Counted from the first letter of the stretch, positions 8,910 to 17,428 are shown. The stretch: 44,140 nucleotides of DNA from Beijerinckia sp. L45 (GCF_009765775.1 NZ_LMUU01000002.1:1-44140), one strand, 5' to 3'. The notes: generated from the letters alone by a model not told the origin. Made by a program: numbers and translations.

Positions 8910-9710
8910 ATGCCCGGTTCGAGCGCCGTATCCGTGTCCGAGTTGTTTCATTACCCGATCAAGGGCCTGTCGCCGCAACAAGACACCTTCTTGGCGGTAA
9001 CCGCCGAAAATGGGCTGGTTGGCCCCGATCGCCGCTTTGCCCTGGCTCTCGGCACGACGGAATTCGACGCGGACCATCCCGAGCCGCTCGACAAGGGCTA
9101 TTTTCTGATGCTCCGGCGCAACGAGAGCCTCGCGGCCTTGAAGACCGTCTTCGACGGCGACACCGGCGCTCTGACGATCGTGAAGCCGGATGGCGCGACG
9201 TTTGCCGCCAATCTCGAAGAGCCCGCCGGGCGCGTTGCCGTTGAGGATTTCTTTGCCGATTACCTCGGGGACGCCTGCAAGGGCCGGCCGAAACTTGTCG
9301 AAGCGGCAGGCCACAAGTTCACCGATGTCAGCGTGGTCTCGCCGGCGATGATGCGCGCCGTATCGGTGATCAACCTTGCGTCCGTGCGTGATCTCGAAGC
9401 CCGCTTCGGACGCCCGGTGCACCCGCTGCGGTTTCGCGCCAACATCTACCTCGACGGGCTCGCGCCTTGGGAAGAGCTGACGTGGGTGGGACGCGACGTG
9501 ACGATCGGCTCGGCGCGCTTTCGCTGCGTGCTTCGCACCAAGCGCTGCGCGGCGATCGACGTCGACCCGGAGACGGGGCTTCGCGACACGGCCTTGCCCA
9601 AGGCGATCTTCGCCAATTACGGCCACCCCGATTGCGGCGTCTATTTCGAAGTCTCGGGCGACGGCACGATCGAAGTGGGTGACGATGTGATCTGCGACGA
9701 AGCGGCATAG
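8910..9710 (+). CDS. MOSC-domain protein (YcbX/MARC-like)
   Basis: 266-residue protein with an N-terminal MOSC beta-barrel (SVSELFHYPIKGLS) and a C-terminal MOSC domain (FRANIYLDG, then a conserved Cys in RTKRCAAIDVDP). Family members, such as YcbX and mARC, bind a sulfurated molybdenum cofactor through this Cys and reduce N-hydroxylated compounds; others handle metal-sulfur groups. No 2Fe-2S ferredoxin domain is attached, so an electron donor must be separate. I chose the ATG at 8910 (AGAAGAGG upstream) over the ATG at 8889, which lacks an SD. It is transcribed alone, 80 bases after the chemoreceptor. Confidence 0.85.
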   Translation: MPGSSAVSVSELFHYPIKGLSPQQDTFLAVTAENGLVGPDRRFALALGTTEFDADHPEPLDKGYFLMLRRNESLAALKTVFDGDTGALTIVKPDGATFAANLEEPAGRVAVEDFFADYLGDACKGRPKLVEAAGHKFTDVSVVSPAMMRAVSVINLASVRDLEARFGRPVHPLRFRANIYLDGLAPWEELTWVGRDVTIGSARFRCVLRTKRCAAIDVDPETGLRDTALPKAIFANYGHPDCGVYFEVSGDGTIEVGDDVICDEAA

Positions 9711-9749
9711 CCGCCCGTTTGGATCATCAAAGGCAACTGTGCCTGCGCT

Positions 9750-10796
9750 CTAGCCGTGCGCGGCACAGGCGCGAAGCGCACCCGTTTTACCACGCAGGCC
9801 TCGCTCGCGGCGGATCGCGGCGCTACGGTCAACCAGCCGCTCGAAGAGCGCCAAGGCGGCTTCCCGGCCTTCTTCACGCGCGATCGTTGCGACGATCTTG
9901 CGGATCTGCGCGACGTCCAGAATGAGGGTGCGTTCCGGTCCCTCGCCGAAGCTGTTCTTGAGGTAGGCGTCGCTTGCGACCACAAGCGACCCCGGAACCA
10001 GGACGTCGTGGCGCGAGCGGACCTTGTCCGGGCGGACGATGGCGACCGCAAGGACAGACCCCAGGATACGTCCCGGGCCGACCGTCAGATCGTCCTTGCG
10101 CACCCAAAGGGCGACATGGTCACGGCCGGTAAGAAGCATGACCGCGCGCGACGCGACCTTCGACACGATGCCATCGATCCGGACGTTGACGGTTTCCGCG
10201 ACCCATTTCTCCTCGAAATGGGCCAGCCGGTCCGCTGGCGAAAAATGCAAGGCAGGCGCGCGCTGCTCCAGCGCGACCAGGCGTCGGGATCGCGCCATTT
10301 CGATCGGGCGGTTGCGCGCGAGGACGGCGCCGAGTTCGGCCCGATCGACGGATACCTTGTTGTGGCCGGCGCCACCTGGATTGACGACAAACCGCTCGCT
10401 TTGCGGGTCGCCTTCGGCGTCCGTCCCACCGGCGATCAAGCGATAGACAGACAGCGTCAGAATGATCGATTCGTGGAAGCTCGGCCCCTGGTCGATGCGC
10501 AGGATATCCGGCGTCCCCGGCGTTCCCGCATCGATCTGGACCGTCACTTCTTTCGTCACGGCTGCAGCGTCACCTGACGCGGGTTCCCACAAGGCGCCCA
10601 AGGTCACCGTGGCCGTTCGATCGGCTTCACGAGACAGACGGCGCACTTCGGTGGCAGCCAGCTCGTCGGCGGACATGCTGTCTATCCGTGCCTTCAGGGC
10701 ATCCGAAAAATCGACCAAGACGACCTCAAAGGCATGACGTTCGCGCTGAACGGACGGGACGGCGCTCGAACGCGTCCGGTGAGAGTGTCGTCCCAC
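9750..10796 (-). CDS. Protein of unknown function
   Basis: I do not recognise this protein, up to 348 residues long. It is soluble, mixed alpha/beta, with no signal peptide or membrane segment. Recognisable stretches are DAGTPGTPDILRIDQG, ESIILTLSVYRL, GRDHVALWVRKDDL and LVPGSLVVASDAYLKN, and the C-terminus is Arg-rich and ends ACAAHG. The first ~26 residues read like untranslated sequence. A TTG at 10718, preceded by GAGG five bases upstream, would give a 322-residue protein starting (M)VDFSDALKARID and may be the true start. The ordered beta-strand pattern of the middle suggests a single globular domain. Neighbours (MOSC protein, bpt) give no functional hint. Confidence 0.6.
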   Translation of the reverse strand: MGRHSHRTRSSAVPSVQRERHAFEVVLVDFSDALKARIDSMSADELAATEVRRLSREADRTATVTLGALWEPASGDAAAVTKEVTVQIDAGTPGTPDILRIDQGPSFHESIILTLSVYRLIAGGTDAEGDPQSERFVVNPGGAGHNKVSVDRAELGAVLARNRPIEMARSRRLVALEQRAPALHFSPADRLAHFEEKWVAETVNVRIDGIVSKVASRAVMLLTGRDHVALWVRKDDLTVGPGRILGSVLAVAIVRPDKVRSRHDVLVPGSLVVASDAYLKNSFGEGPERTLILDVAQIRKIVATIAREEGREAALALFERLVDRSAAIRRERGLRGKTGALRACAAHG

Positions 10797-10982
10797 GCGA
10801 AGATGGTCCCCGCCCGCTGTTGCAGTCTAGCGGCCAAGTGTTTCGAAGAGCTCAACACAGGCGGCCCGTGAGACGCCGGCGTTGCGTCGTCGCTTCAAAT
10901 CGTCGGGACCTTCAGAACGGCTTTTTAAGGCGGGGTCGCGTACGGTGATCGATCAGAGCGTGTGTCACGAGGCTCGAGCGTA

Positions 10983-11219
10983 ATGCGTATCTCACCCATT
11001 CTTGCCCGCGCGGAGATTTCCGCCGTTCGAAAAACGGCCGAGGTTACCCGCTCCTCGCGGACGACCGATCCCGACGCCGCGGCCGATGCCGACCCGCGCG
11101 ATGCGGCCGACGAGCGTCCAAGGCGCCGCGACGCGCAGCTTCGGGCGCCGACAAGCGCGGGCAACCGGAGTTCGAACGCGGTCCTGTCGGCCCTGATTGC
11201 CCTGCAGGAACGCCGCTGA
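10983..11219 (+). CDS. Possible small protein (78 aa)
   Basis: Candidate short gene: ATG with ACGAGG ten bases upstream, 78 codons, stop at 11217-11219. The product starts MRISPILARAEIS, has a charged Asp/Ala/Arg-rich low-complexity middle, and ends SSNAVLSALIALQERR, where the helical end could be structured. The ending resembles the end of the 81-residue protein at 6711 ([15 protein letters not shown]). GC-rich sequence makes open frames of this length common by chance, so support is limited. It faces bpt tail to tail, 18 bases away. If it is not a gene, 10797-11237 is non-coding and otherwise unremarkable. Confidence 0.4.
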   Translation: MRISPILARAEISAVRKTAEVTRSSRTTDPDAAADADPRDAADERPRRRDAQLRAPTSAGNRSSNAVLSALIALQERR

Positions 11220-11237
11220 GATCCGCGCGACGAAGGA

Positions 11238-11972
11238 TCAGCTCTCGAACCGCTCCCAGCCTTGCATGCCCAGGCGTTCCTGCGGCAGGAAGCGGGCCTT
11301 ATAGGCCATCTTCTTCGACCCATCGACCCAATAGCCGAGATAGAGATGCGGGAGGCCGAGACGGCGCGCGCGCTCGATATGGTCGAGAATCATGAACGTG
11401 CCGAGCGATCGGTTTCTCTCGTCCGGTTCATAGAACGAGTAGACCATCGACAGCCCGTCGGCGAGCAGGTCGGTCAGGCACACCGCCGTCAGGACGCCGG
11501 GCGAGACCGACGTGCTGTTCGACCTGTATTCGATCAGGCGGCTCTCCACATGGCTGTCTTCGATCATCATGGAATAGTCGAGCACCGACATGTCGGCCAT
11601 CCCGCCGTCGCCGTGGCGCGCGTCGAGATAGCCGCGGAACAGAGAATATTGTTCGGACGTCGGCTCGGCGCGGACCACCACGCCGCTCAGGTCGGCGTTG
11701 CGCTCGAGCACGCGGCGGAAGCCCCGCGACGTGGCGAACTCGTCGACCTTGACCCGCACGGAGACGCAGGCGCGGCAGGACTCGCACGCCGGTCGATAAG
11801 CGATGGTTTGCGAGCGACGGAAGCCGGACTGCGTCAGGGTGTCGTTGAGCGCGACCGCCCGTTTACCGATGAGATGGGTGAACACCTTGCGCTCTTCGCG
11901 ATGCGGAAGGTACGGGCAAGGGCATGGAGCCGTCAGATAGAATTGCGGGGCGTCCCGCGGCTCTCTCGACAC
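11238..11972 (-). CDS. bpt: Aspartate/glutamate leucyltransferase
   Basis: Bpt (Ate1-like fold) transfers leucine from Leu-tRNA to proteins with N-terminal Asp or Glu, making them substrates for the ClpS/ClpAP N-degron pathway. The 244-residue product begins with the family's typical opening ([14 protein letters not shown]), then [15 protein letters not shown], the Cys cluster CESCRAC, and ends with [17 protein letters not shown] chose the GTG at 11972, which has GGGAG six bases upstream and yields the usual length; the first in-frame ATG at 12035 would add 21 unrelated residues. It lies downstream of the Crp-type regulator on the same strand, with a 175-base gap holding an imperfect hairpin. 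Confidence 0.92.
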   Translation of the reverse strand: MSREPRDAPQFYLTAPCPCPYLPHREERKVFTHLIGKRAVALNDTLTQSGFRRSQTIAYRPACESCRACVSVRVKVDEFATSRGFRRVLERNADLSGVVVRAEPTSEQYSLFRGYLDARHGDGGMADMSVLDYSMMIEDSHVESRLIEYRSNSTSVSPGVLTAVCLTDLLADGLSMVYSFYEPDERNRSLGTFMILDHIERARRLGLPHLYLGYWVDGSKKMAYKARFLPQERLGMQGWERFES

Positions 11973-12083
11973 TCTGGCTCCCGTCGGTGATCTTGGGACG
12001 TCGACACAGGATAACGCGCCTGGGAAAAGCCGCAAGCGGCATGATGGCGCTGTCCCGCCTCGCTCTTTCGAGCTTGCGTGGCG

Positions 12084-12115
12084 CCATCACCCATCTCGCG
12101 CACGGCGCGTGATGG
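12084..12115. repeat. Imperfect inverted repeat between crp-type gene and bpt
   Basis: Outer arms CCATCAC and GTGATGG (12084-12090, 12109-12115) enclose an inner stem CGCGC-acg-GCGCG (12097-12109). No T-run follows on either strand, so it is a poor intrinsic terminator; it may be an RNA hairpin in the intergenic transcript. Confidence 0.4.
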
Positions 12116-12147
12116 GTTGGTCGAGGCCGTCGCCGCGACCGTCTGGA

Positions 12148-12957
12148 TCAGCGGAGATAACCGGGGTCGAATCCCGCCAACTTCTGCAAGCCTTCGGGGT
12201 TGAGGATGGTGAGGGTTTTGCTGCTGAGGGTGAACAACCCTTGCTGGCGCAGGGACTGCAGCGTTCGGTTCACGTGGACGTAGGACAATCCCATCGTATC
12301 GCCGAGATCGAACTGGGTCAGCGGCAGCCGGAAACTGTTTCCGTGGACGAGACCGACCGTGTGCATCCGGACGAACAACTCGCAAAACAGATGAGCCAGC
12401 CGTTCGTCTGCGGAGCGTCGGCCCATGTTCATCAGCCACTCACGCAAAATCGCCCCTTCGACCAGGGCGGCTCTCCGAAAGGCCTCGGCGATCGCGGGAT
12501 AGTCGCTCTGAACGGACACGAGTGTCTCGGATGAGATCTTCGCGACTTTGCTCGGCGCGAGTGCGACGATCGAGCCCCGCATCTCGTTCGGCAGTGCCCT
12601 CAGATCGCAATGGTCGCCTGGTAGCAGATAATCGGTGATCTGGCGGGCGCCATTCTGCCGAAGCTTGTACCGACAGGCAAAACCGGCCGTCACGATAAGA
12701 ATGCCGTCCGGCGTATCGGCCTCCCGGCATAGGTCGGTTCCGGGATCAATGACTCGCGGCGACCCGCTCAGGCCGGCCAGAACGACGCGATCATCCTCGG
12801 AGAGGGCCGTCAAAGCTTGCATTCGACTGATCAGCGCGTTGGAGCGGTAGGTCCCAACGGCGGTATCCGGCGCGCCGCTGCCGATGTCTAAAGCCGCTGT
12901 CCCTGATGGCGAAGTCAGTGCCGGTCTCGCGGCGACACTTTCATGAGTTGATGTCAC
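12148..12957 (-). CDS. Crp/Fnr-family transcriptional regulator
   Basis: 269-residue regulator: a disordered ~35-residue N-terminus, a cyclic-nucleotide-binding-type beta-roll about 45-160 (DGILIVTAGFACRYK, then LPGDHCDL), a dimerisation helix and a winged helix-turn-helix about 215-255 (DTMGLSYVHVNRTL). It lacks the N-terminal Cys cluster of Fnr, so an oxygen-sensing Fe-S cluster is unlikely; the effector is unknown. In this Hyphomicrobiales-type subfamily the motif LSYVHVNRTLQ is frequent. It is transcribed divergently from a second Crp/Fnr-type gene, and the 247-base region between them should hold both promoters. Confidence 0.88.
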   Translation of the reverse strand: MTSTHESVAARPALTSPSGTAALDIGSGAPDTAVGTYRSNALISRMQALTALSEDDRVVLAGLSGSPRVIDPGTDLCREADTPDGILIVTAGFACRYKLRQNGARQITDYLLPGDHCDLRALPNEMRGSIVALAPSKVAKISSETLVSVQSDYPAIAEAFRRAALVEGAILREWLMNMGRRSADERLAHLFCELFVRMHTVGLVHGNSFRLPLTQFDLGDTMGLSYVHVNRTLQSLRQQGLFTLSSKTLTILNPEGLQKLAGFDPGYLR

Positions 12958-13041
12958 AGCATCTCCAAAGGGCTAGGCGGCATCTAATCGAGCACAACCT
13001 GGACAGCGCATTAACATTTGCGATGACGGGGCCAGGAAAGC

Positions 13042-13055
13042 GTACGTTATCGTAC
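13042..13055. promoter_or_regulatory. Inverted repeat in the divergent Crp-type intergenic region
   Basis: GTACG-TTAT-CGTAC, a perfect 5-base inverted repeat with a 4-base centre, 85 bases from one start and 150 from the other. Dimeric Crp/Fnr proteins bind such symmetric sites, usually with longer half-sites, so this is only a candidate operator. Apart from this and an AT-rich stretch (13070-13090), 12958-13204 shows nothing else. Confidence 0.3.
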
Positions 13056-13204
13056 AGTCTTTTGCCGCCAAGCTTTGTTTAATAAGGCCTAAGTCGGAAT
13101 CTGGTCCGACGTGCTACAAGCAATGTGTCGCCTGCTCGTACCGAGGCTGCAGGCGTTTGGGAGATGCGCGTGGCTCTCGCCCAATCGGGATGAGGACCAT
13201 GATC

Positions 13205-13915
13205 ATGTTACCGCGGACAGCGGTTCGCAATCGGCTGCTGTCGCTTCTTTCGACTCAAGACTATACGGCCCTGGCGAACGATTTCGAGGCCGTCGAGTGC
13301 CCCAGAGGCTTCATCATAGCCGAGCCTGATCAGGTCGTCAGCCATGTCTACTTTTGCGAATCGGGTCTCGGATCCGTCATCGCGACGTCCCCCGAGGGAC
13401 AGAAGGTCGAAGCCGGGCTTTTTGGCTGGGACGGGTTTTCGCCGATTTCCGTCTTGCTGGGATCAGATCGGGCGCCAAATCTCATCATCATGCAGATAGG
13501 AGGATTTTGTTATCGCATCGAACGATCGCGTTTCGACGCGGCCACCGAGACAAGCGCCACGTTGCGCGGCTTGCTCCTGCGCTATGTCCAGACGTTCAAC
13601 GTGCAGGCGAGTTTTACGGCCCTGTCGAATGCCGTGCATCCTGTTGACGAGCGGTTGGCCCGCTGGCTCCTGATGTGCCATGACCGCTCCGACAGCGACG
13701 ACCTGCCAATCACGCACGAGTTCCTGTCGATCATGCTGGCCGTGCGCCGGCCAAGCGTCACGACCTCGCTGCACGCGCTCGAAGGCCATGGTTTCATCCG
13801 CTCGGAACGGGGCTTCGTCACCATCGCCAACAGGACGGGTCTCGAAGAATTTGCCGGCGATGCTTATGGCAAGCCCGAAGCCGAGTACCGCCGCCTGATC
13901 GGGCCGATGCGCTAG
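13205..13915 (+). CDS. Crp/Fnr-family transcriptional regulator
   Basis: 236-residue regulator, distinct from its divergent neighbour. Beta-roll sensor domain about 15-130 (YFCESGLGSVIATSPEGQ, FGWDGFSP) and C-terminal winged HTH about 170-210 (LSIMLAVRRPSVTTSLHALE). ATGs at 13190, 13199 and 13205 are in frame; GAGG lies nine bases before 13205, which I prefer. The helix-turn-helix pattern LAVRRPSVT is common among Bradyrhizobium/Methylobacterium-type Crp proteins that respond to stress or oxygen, but the signal here is unknown. Its 3' end converges on the RDD gene with only 36 bases between them. Confidence 0.88.
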   Translation: MLPRTAVRNRLLSLLSTQDYTALANDFEAVECPRGFIIAEPDQVVSHVYFCESGLGSVIATSPEGQKVEAGLFGWDGFSPISVLLGSDRAPNLIIMQIGGFCYRIERSRFDAATETSATLRGLLLRYVQTFNVQASFTALSNAVHPVDERLARWLLMCHDRSDSDDLPITHEFLSIMLAVRRPSVTTSLHALEGHGFIRSERGFVTIANRTGLEEFAGDAYGKPEAEYRRLIGPMR

Positions 13916-13951
13916 ACCGGCCGAAGCCCGGGTCGCCGCGGCCGCAATATC

Positions 13952-14422
13952 CTACATCGGCCGCCTGACGACGATGACGCCGGCGACGATGTCGTGCAGG
14001 CAGCGTTTGTCGCCTGTGATCAGCGACACCAGGAAGACAGGGGGGAACATCCAGCTGACGTACAGCAGAACAGCGTGGATGGCGGCGGCGATGAACGACA
14101 CACGCGAGCCGTCGACGGCCCGGATCTCGAGATCCATCGTCCGCATGCCGGGTGTGCCCATCCGGTGACCCGACACCGTGAAGCCGTTGTAGAAAAACGC
14201 GACGAAGGGGAACAGCGGCGGCAGAAGCAGCGCCGACATCCCGAAGGTCGCAACGAACAACACCGTCCAAAGAATTGCGACCAGAATCGAAACGAGAATG
14301 AAGTCGAGGCCGAAGCCGACGATGCGCCGGCTTCGGACACCGGTGAAGGCCGCTGCCGGCAAGACCGGGCTGGCAAAGTAAGGCATCGTGGTCTGCGCGC
14401 GGTACGGTCCTGTGTCGCTCAT
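13952..14422 (-). CDS. RDD-family membrane protein
   Basis: 156-residue integral membrane protein of the RDD family. The signature Arg and Asp residues are in RRIVGFGLDFILV, followed by two long hydrophobic segments, the conserved loop HRMGTPGMRTMDLEIR, a third hydrophobic stretch and a closing DIVAGVIVVRR. The start at 14422 has GGCAGGAGT seven bases upstream. Some RDD proteins are linked to ion transport or compatible-solute stress; function is otherwise unknown. It lies 61 bases downstream of the isochorismatase-fold gene on the same strand and may be cotranscribed with it. In several Hyphomicrobiales an RDD gene lies near hemB and bpt, as here. Confidence 0.88.
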   Translation of the reverse strand: MSDTGPYRAQTTMPYFASPVLPAAAFTGVRSRRIVGFGLDFILVSILVAILWTVLFVATFGMSALLLPPLFPFVAFFYNGFTVSGHRMGTPGMRTMDLEIRAVDGSRVSFIAAAIHAVLLYVSWMFPPVFLVSLITGDKRCLHDIVAGVIVVRRPM

Positions 14423-14483
14423 CGTCGTGACTCCTGCCGGCAAAAGCGTCCGGCCGATAACATATGGCCGCGCGCCGATCGGG

Positions 14484-15062
14484 CTACAAGCCGGGTTTGG
14501 AGTAGGCCGTCTTGAGCGGCTGCCGGCCGGACAGAGCCGCACTGGTGGTCGTCACCGCGCCGTACATCTCGACGAGATACTGCAGCGCCGCTTCGCTATC
14601 GACGCCTTCGAAAACGCAAACGGCGTCCGTCGGGATCTGGATGCCGTAGCCGCGCAGGAAGGCGCCATAGGCGGTGTGGCGGACGCAGCAATGGGTGTGC
14701 TGCCCCGTGATCACCACGTCGGTGACGTCATAGTCGATGAACGTATCCTCCAGGTCGGTGTCGTCGAACGCGCCGTAAAACCGCTTGTGCGAAATGATCT
14801 CGCGCTCCGCACCGATCGGCGCCAAAGCGTCGATGACGGCGGCGCCCGGCGTGCCGGCCATCGCGTGGCGGCCCCAGATCGACACTTCGCGGTCGTCGGC
14901 GCGGTGCGCGTCGTTGGAGTAGACCACGAGCCAGTCCGGGTCCTTGCGCGCATGATCGATCAACCGACGAATTGCGGGCACGATCTGCATGGCGCGCGCC
15001 TCGTTCGGCAGCGCGCCGGTGACGAAGTCGTTGAGCATGTCGACGACGATCAGGGCTTTCAT
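14484..15062 (-). CDS. Isochorismatase-family cysteine hydrolase
   Basis: 192-residue cytoplasmic hydrolase of the nicotinamidase/isochorismatase fold. The catalytic triad is visible: D8 in IVVDMLNDF, K93 in SHKRFYG, and C126 in CCVRHTA. The first Cys of the CC pair aligns with the oxyanion-hole side, the second with the nucleophile. Family members hydrolyse amides or vinyl ethers (nicotinamide, isochorismate, N-carbamoyl compounds); the substrate here is not evident and there is no NAD-synthesis gene nearby. The ATG at 15062 is preceded by GGAGTCTCTC, and upstream in-frame codons look untranslated. Confidence 0.88.
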   Translation of the reverse strand: MKALIVVDMLNDFVTGALPNEARAMQIVPAIRRLIDHARKDPDWLVVYSNDAHRADDREVSIWGRHAMAGTPGAAVIDALAPIGAEREIISHKRFYGAFDDTDLEDTFIDYDVTDVVITGQHTHCCVRHTAYGAFLRGYGIQIPTDAVCVFEGVDSEAALQYLVEMYGAVTTTSAALSGRQPLKTAYSKPGL

Positions 15063-15193
15063 GAGAGACTCCGTGAATTCGGGGCTTGGGCGCACCTTAC
15101 AAAGATGTAAGGCGTCCGCGGCGAAAGGCAGCTTGCCGCTCGGGAATGACCGTGGCACTGGGGGCGCAACAAAAAAATCGTAGGGAGATCTTC

Positions 15194-15889
15194 ATGCTTG
15201 TCGCGTTTCGCGATCGTCGAACCACCTTTTTCGCCGCGGCGCTGGTCTGCGTCGCCCTGCCTTCTGCCGCGATGGCGGCAGGCCCGCTCGATCCGTATCT
15301 GCCCAAAAGCGGCACGATCAAGGGGCATGTGGTGGTGCTCGAGGTCGCGAAAGAGGATCAGGCCATCTCCAAACAGTTTCAGCTTGCGGTCCAGAACAAC
15401 ATGGACTGGTTCAAGCACTACGTCACCAACAACAAGGCCGGTGAGCCGCTGCCCTACAACAGCAAGATGGGCGTGACCGAGGCGCAATACACCCAGCTGC
15501 TGCATATGAAGCCGTCGCTCATCGAGAAGGCGGCGATCGACATCACGGTGAACCGGGGCCCGGACGGCCGCGTCGCCTTCGTCTCCAGCGATCCTGCGGC
15601 GGCCTCGTTGCAGGGCACCACGTTTCCGCCCGACGGCAAGCTCGCGCAGACGCCGTTCGGGACGCTCACGGTCTACAACGCTATCCATCAGAAGGATGAG
15701 AATGCCCCCTTCGGCGTGTGGGACGGGGCGGAATGGGCGAAAGTCGCTGCGGACGGGGCCGACGAGCCGAGCGTCAAGATCGCCTTCGGCAAGCGTGAGC
15801 CCTCGGGGCAGGGGCTGTTCTACTACCAGGTCTCGCCGACAAAGGAGAAGCCGGAGCAGTCGCTTGTGGTGACGTATCCGCTGGATTGA
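15194..15889 (+). CDS. Secreted protein of unknown function
   Basis: 231-residue exported protein not assigned to a family. A signal peptide is clear (MLVAFRDRRTT, a hydrophobic Ala/Leu/Val core, cleavage probably after SAAMA). The mature part is soluble, with GHVVVLEVAKEDQA, a VQNNMDWFKHYV helix, the phrase LPYNSKMGVTEAQY, and a C-terminal beta-rich portion (FGVWDGAEWAKV, SGQGLFYYQVS) that could be a small beta-barrel domain. No cysteine is left in the mature part, so there are no disulfides. The ATG at 15194 has AGGGAGA eight bases upstream. It is divergent from the isochorismatase-fold gene, sharing a 131-base promoter region. Confidence 0.75.
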   Translation: MLVAFRDRRTTFFAAALVCVALPSAAMAAGPLDPYLPKSGTIKGHVVVLEVAKEDQAISKQFQLAVQNNMDWFKHYVTNNKAGEPLPYNSKMGVTEAQYTQLLHMKPSLIEKAAIDITVNRGPDGRVAFVSSDPAAASLQGTTFPPDGKLAQTPFGTLTVYNAIHQKDENAPFGVWDGAEWAKVAADGADEPSVKIAFGKREPSGQGLFYYQVSPTKEKPEQSLVVTYPLD

Positions 15890-15934
15890 GCGCCGAACGG
15901 CCGCGGCACGCCATCGACCAGCGTGCCAGTCCGC

Positions 15935-16135
15935 TCACGGCCTGCCCCAGCGGAGCAGGCCGACGAAGGCTTGGACAATGCCCGCTCCGACCAGGAATCC
16001 AGCCGGCATCACCATCAGGGCGAGGAGGTGAAGTCCGGCGAACCGCGCGACGATCGCGGTCGAGGCGCCCGCGCCAAATAAGCCCGCGATCGTGTACATC
16101 AGGTCTTCGCTGAACGGGGGGCCATAGCTTGTCAT
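15935..16135 (-). CDS. Possible small membrane protein (66 aa)
   Basis: Short frame 30 bases downstream of hemB on the same strand. The product has two hydrophobic segments (about 13-27 and 32-61, from YTIAGLFGAG to GAGIVQAFVGLL) joined by a short Arg-containing loop, and ends RWGRP. No strong SD precedes the ATG at 16135; an internal ATG at 16099 is an alternative. Its membrane character and operon-like position argue for a real gene; the lack of an SD and its shortness argue against. Function unknown. Confidence 0.4.
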   Translation of the reverse strand: MTSYGPPFSEDLMYTIAGLFGAGASTAIVARFAGLHLLALMVMPAGFLVGAGIVQAFVGLLRWGRP

Positions 16136-16165
16136 GTAGGCCGTTGCGTCGGGCTCGCGGCGCCG

Positions 16166-17182
16166 TCAGCCCTTCAACCGCTTCGCAACCGTCACCGCGA
16201 AATAGGTCAAAATGCCGTCGCAGCCGGCGCGTTTGAAGCCGGTCAGGCTTTCCATCATCGCGCGGTCGCCGTCGATCCAGCCGTTCTGCGCGGCGGCCAT
16301 GATCATCGCGTATTCGCCGGACACCTGGTAGGCGAAAGTGGGGACGGTGAAATTCTCCTTCACCCGGCGGATGATGTCGAGATAGGGCATGCCGGGCTTG
16401 ACCATGATCATGTCGGCGCCTTCCTCGATGTCCTGCGCCACTTCGCGTAGGGCCTCCTCGGCGTTGCCCGGGTCCATCTGGTAGGTGCGCTTGTCGCCGA
16501 TCAGGGTGGCGTTGGTGCCGATCGCATCGCGGAACGGGCCGTAGAAGGCCGAGGCGTACTTGGCTGCGTAGGACATGATCTGCACCTGCTGGAAGCCGGC
16601 GAAGTCGAGCGCCGCGCGGATCGCGGCGACGCGGCCGTCCATCATGTCCGACGGCGAGATCACGTCGGCCCCGGCATGGGCCTGGTTGACCGCTTGGCGG
16701 CAGAGGATGCGGACGGTCTCGTCGTTCAAAATCTCTTCGCCCCGCATTACGCCATCATGGCCGTGGCTGGTGTAGGGGTCGAGCGCGACATCGGTAATCA
16801 GGCCGAGTTCCGGCACCTCGGCCTTGATCGCGCGGCAGGCGCGGCAGACCAGGTTGCCGGGGTTCCACGCCTCGCTGCCGACCGGATCGCGCAGACCCGG
16901 CTCGGTGAAGGGAAAGAGAGCGATCGCCGGGACGCCGGCCTCCGCCGCTTCGTGCGCGGCGCGCACCGCCTCGTCCACGGAGTAGCGCTCGACGCCGGGC
17001 ATAGAGGGCACGGGGACGCGCTGCTTTTCCCCCTCGATGATGAAGATCGGCCAGATCAGGTCATTACTTGTGACGACGTTTTCGCGCACCAGGCGGCGGG
17101 CCCACTCGCTCTTGCGATTGCGCCGCGGGCGGTGGATCAGGCCGAGGGATTCTGAAATGTCGGCGGGCAGGCCTTTGGTCAT
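16166..17182 (-). CDS. hemB: Delta-aminolevulinic acid dehydratase (porphobilinogen synthase)
   Basis: Condenses two 5-aminolevulinate molecules to porphobilinogen in haem, chlorophyll and cobamide synthesis; a cytosolic octamer. 338 residues. The two Schiff-base lysines are K208 (SYAAKYASAFYGPFRDA) and K262 (IMVKPGMPYLD). Where zinc enzymes have three cysteines (DVCLCEYTSHGHCG), this one reads DVALDPYTSHGHDG, so it belongs to the zinc-independent group activated by Mg2+ and/or K+, as in Bradyrhizobium and Rhodobacter. The ATG at 17182 gives the family length. It heads a minus-strand unit with the small membrane ORF behind it; the 246 bases upstream contain no other gene. Confidence 0.96.
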   Translation of the reverse strand: MTKGLPADISESLGLIHRPRRNRKSEWARRLVRENVVTSNDLIWPIFIIEGEKQRVPVPSMPGVERYSVDEAVRAAHEAAEAGVPAIALFPFTEPGLRDPVGSEAWNPGNLVCRACRAIKAEVPELGLITDVALDPYTSHGHDGVMRGEEILNDETVRILCRQAVNQAHAGADVISPSDMMDGRVAAIRAALDFAGFQQVQIMSYAAKYASAFYGPFRDAIGTNATLIGDKRTYQMDPGNAEEALREVAQDIEEGADMIMVKPGMPYLDIIRRVKENFTVPTFAYQVSGEYAMIMAAAQNGWIDGDRAMMESLTGFKRAGCDGILTYFAVTVAKRLKG

Positions 17183-17428
17183 GGTCGCTTGTCCAGATAG
17201 CGTGATCAGACCGGCGCTACATCGGCGCGCCGGAGGTTTCCCGGCATCTTAACGCGTCCCGCAGGGGTTCGCACTTACCAGGCCGATGGCCAGCCGATAG
17301 AATCACGATGACCGGGGGCTTGACAGCTCCTCAGATCCATCGCGCGTCCGGGCAAGGCTCAGCAATCGCGGAAAAACGGAAGAAAGGGTACGCGTGAGGT
17401 TCAAAAGTCTTTGTGCTATGATGACACT

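Noticed and set aside
13938-13964. Inverted repeat GCGGCCG/CGGCCGC between two convergent genes
   Set aside because: Its arm overlaps RDD coding sequence, the bases are simple GC-rich, and no T-run follows; chance is likely.
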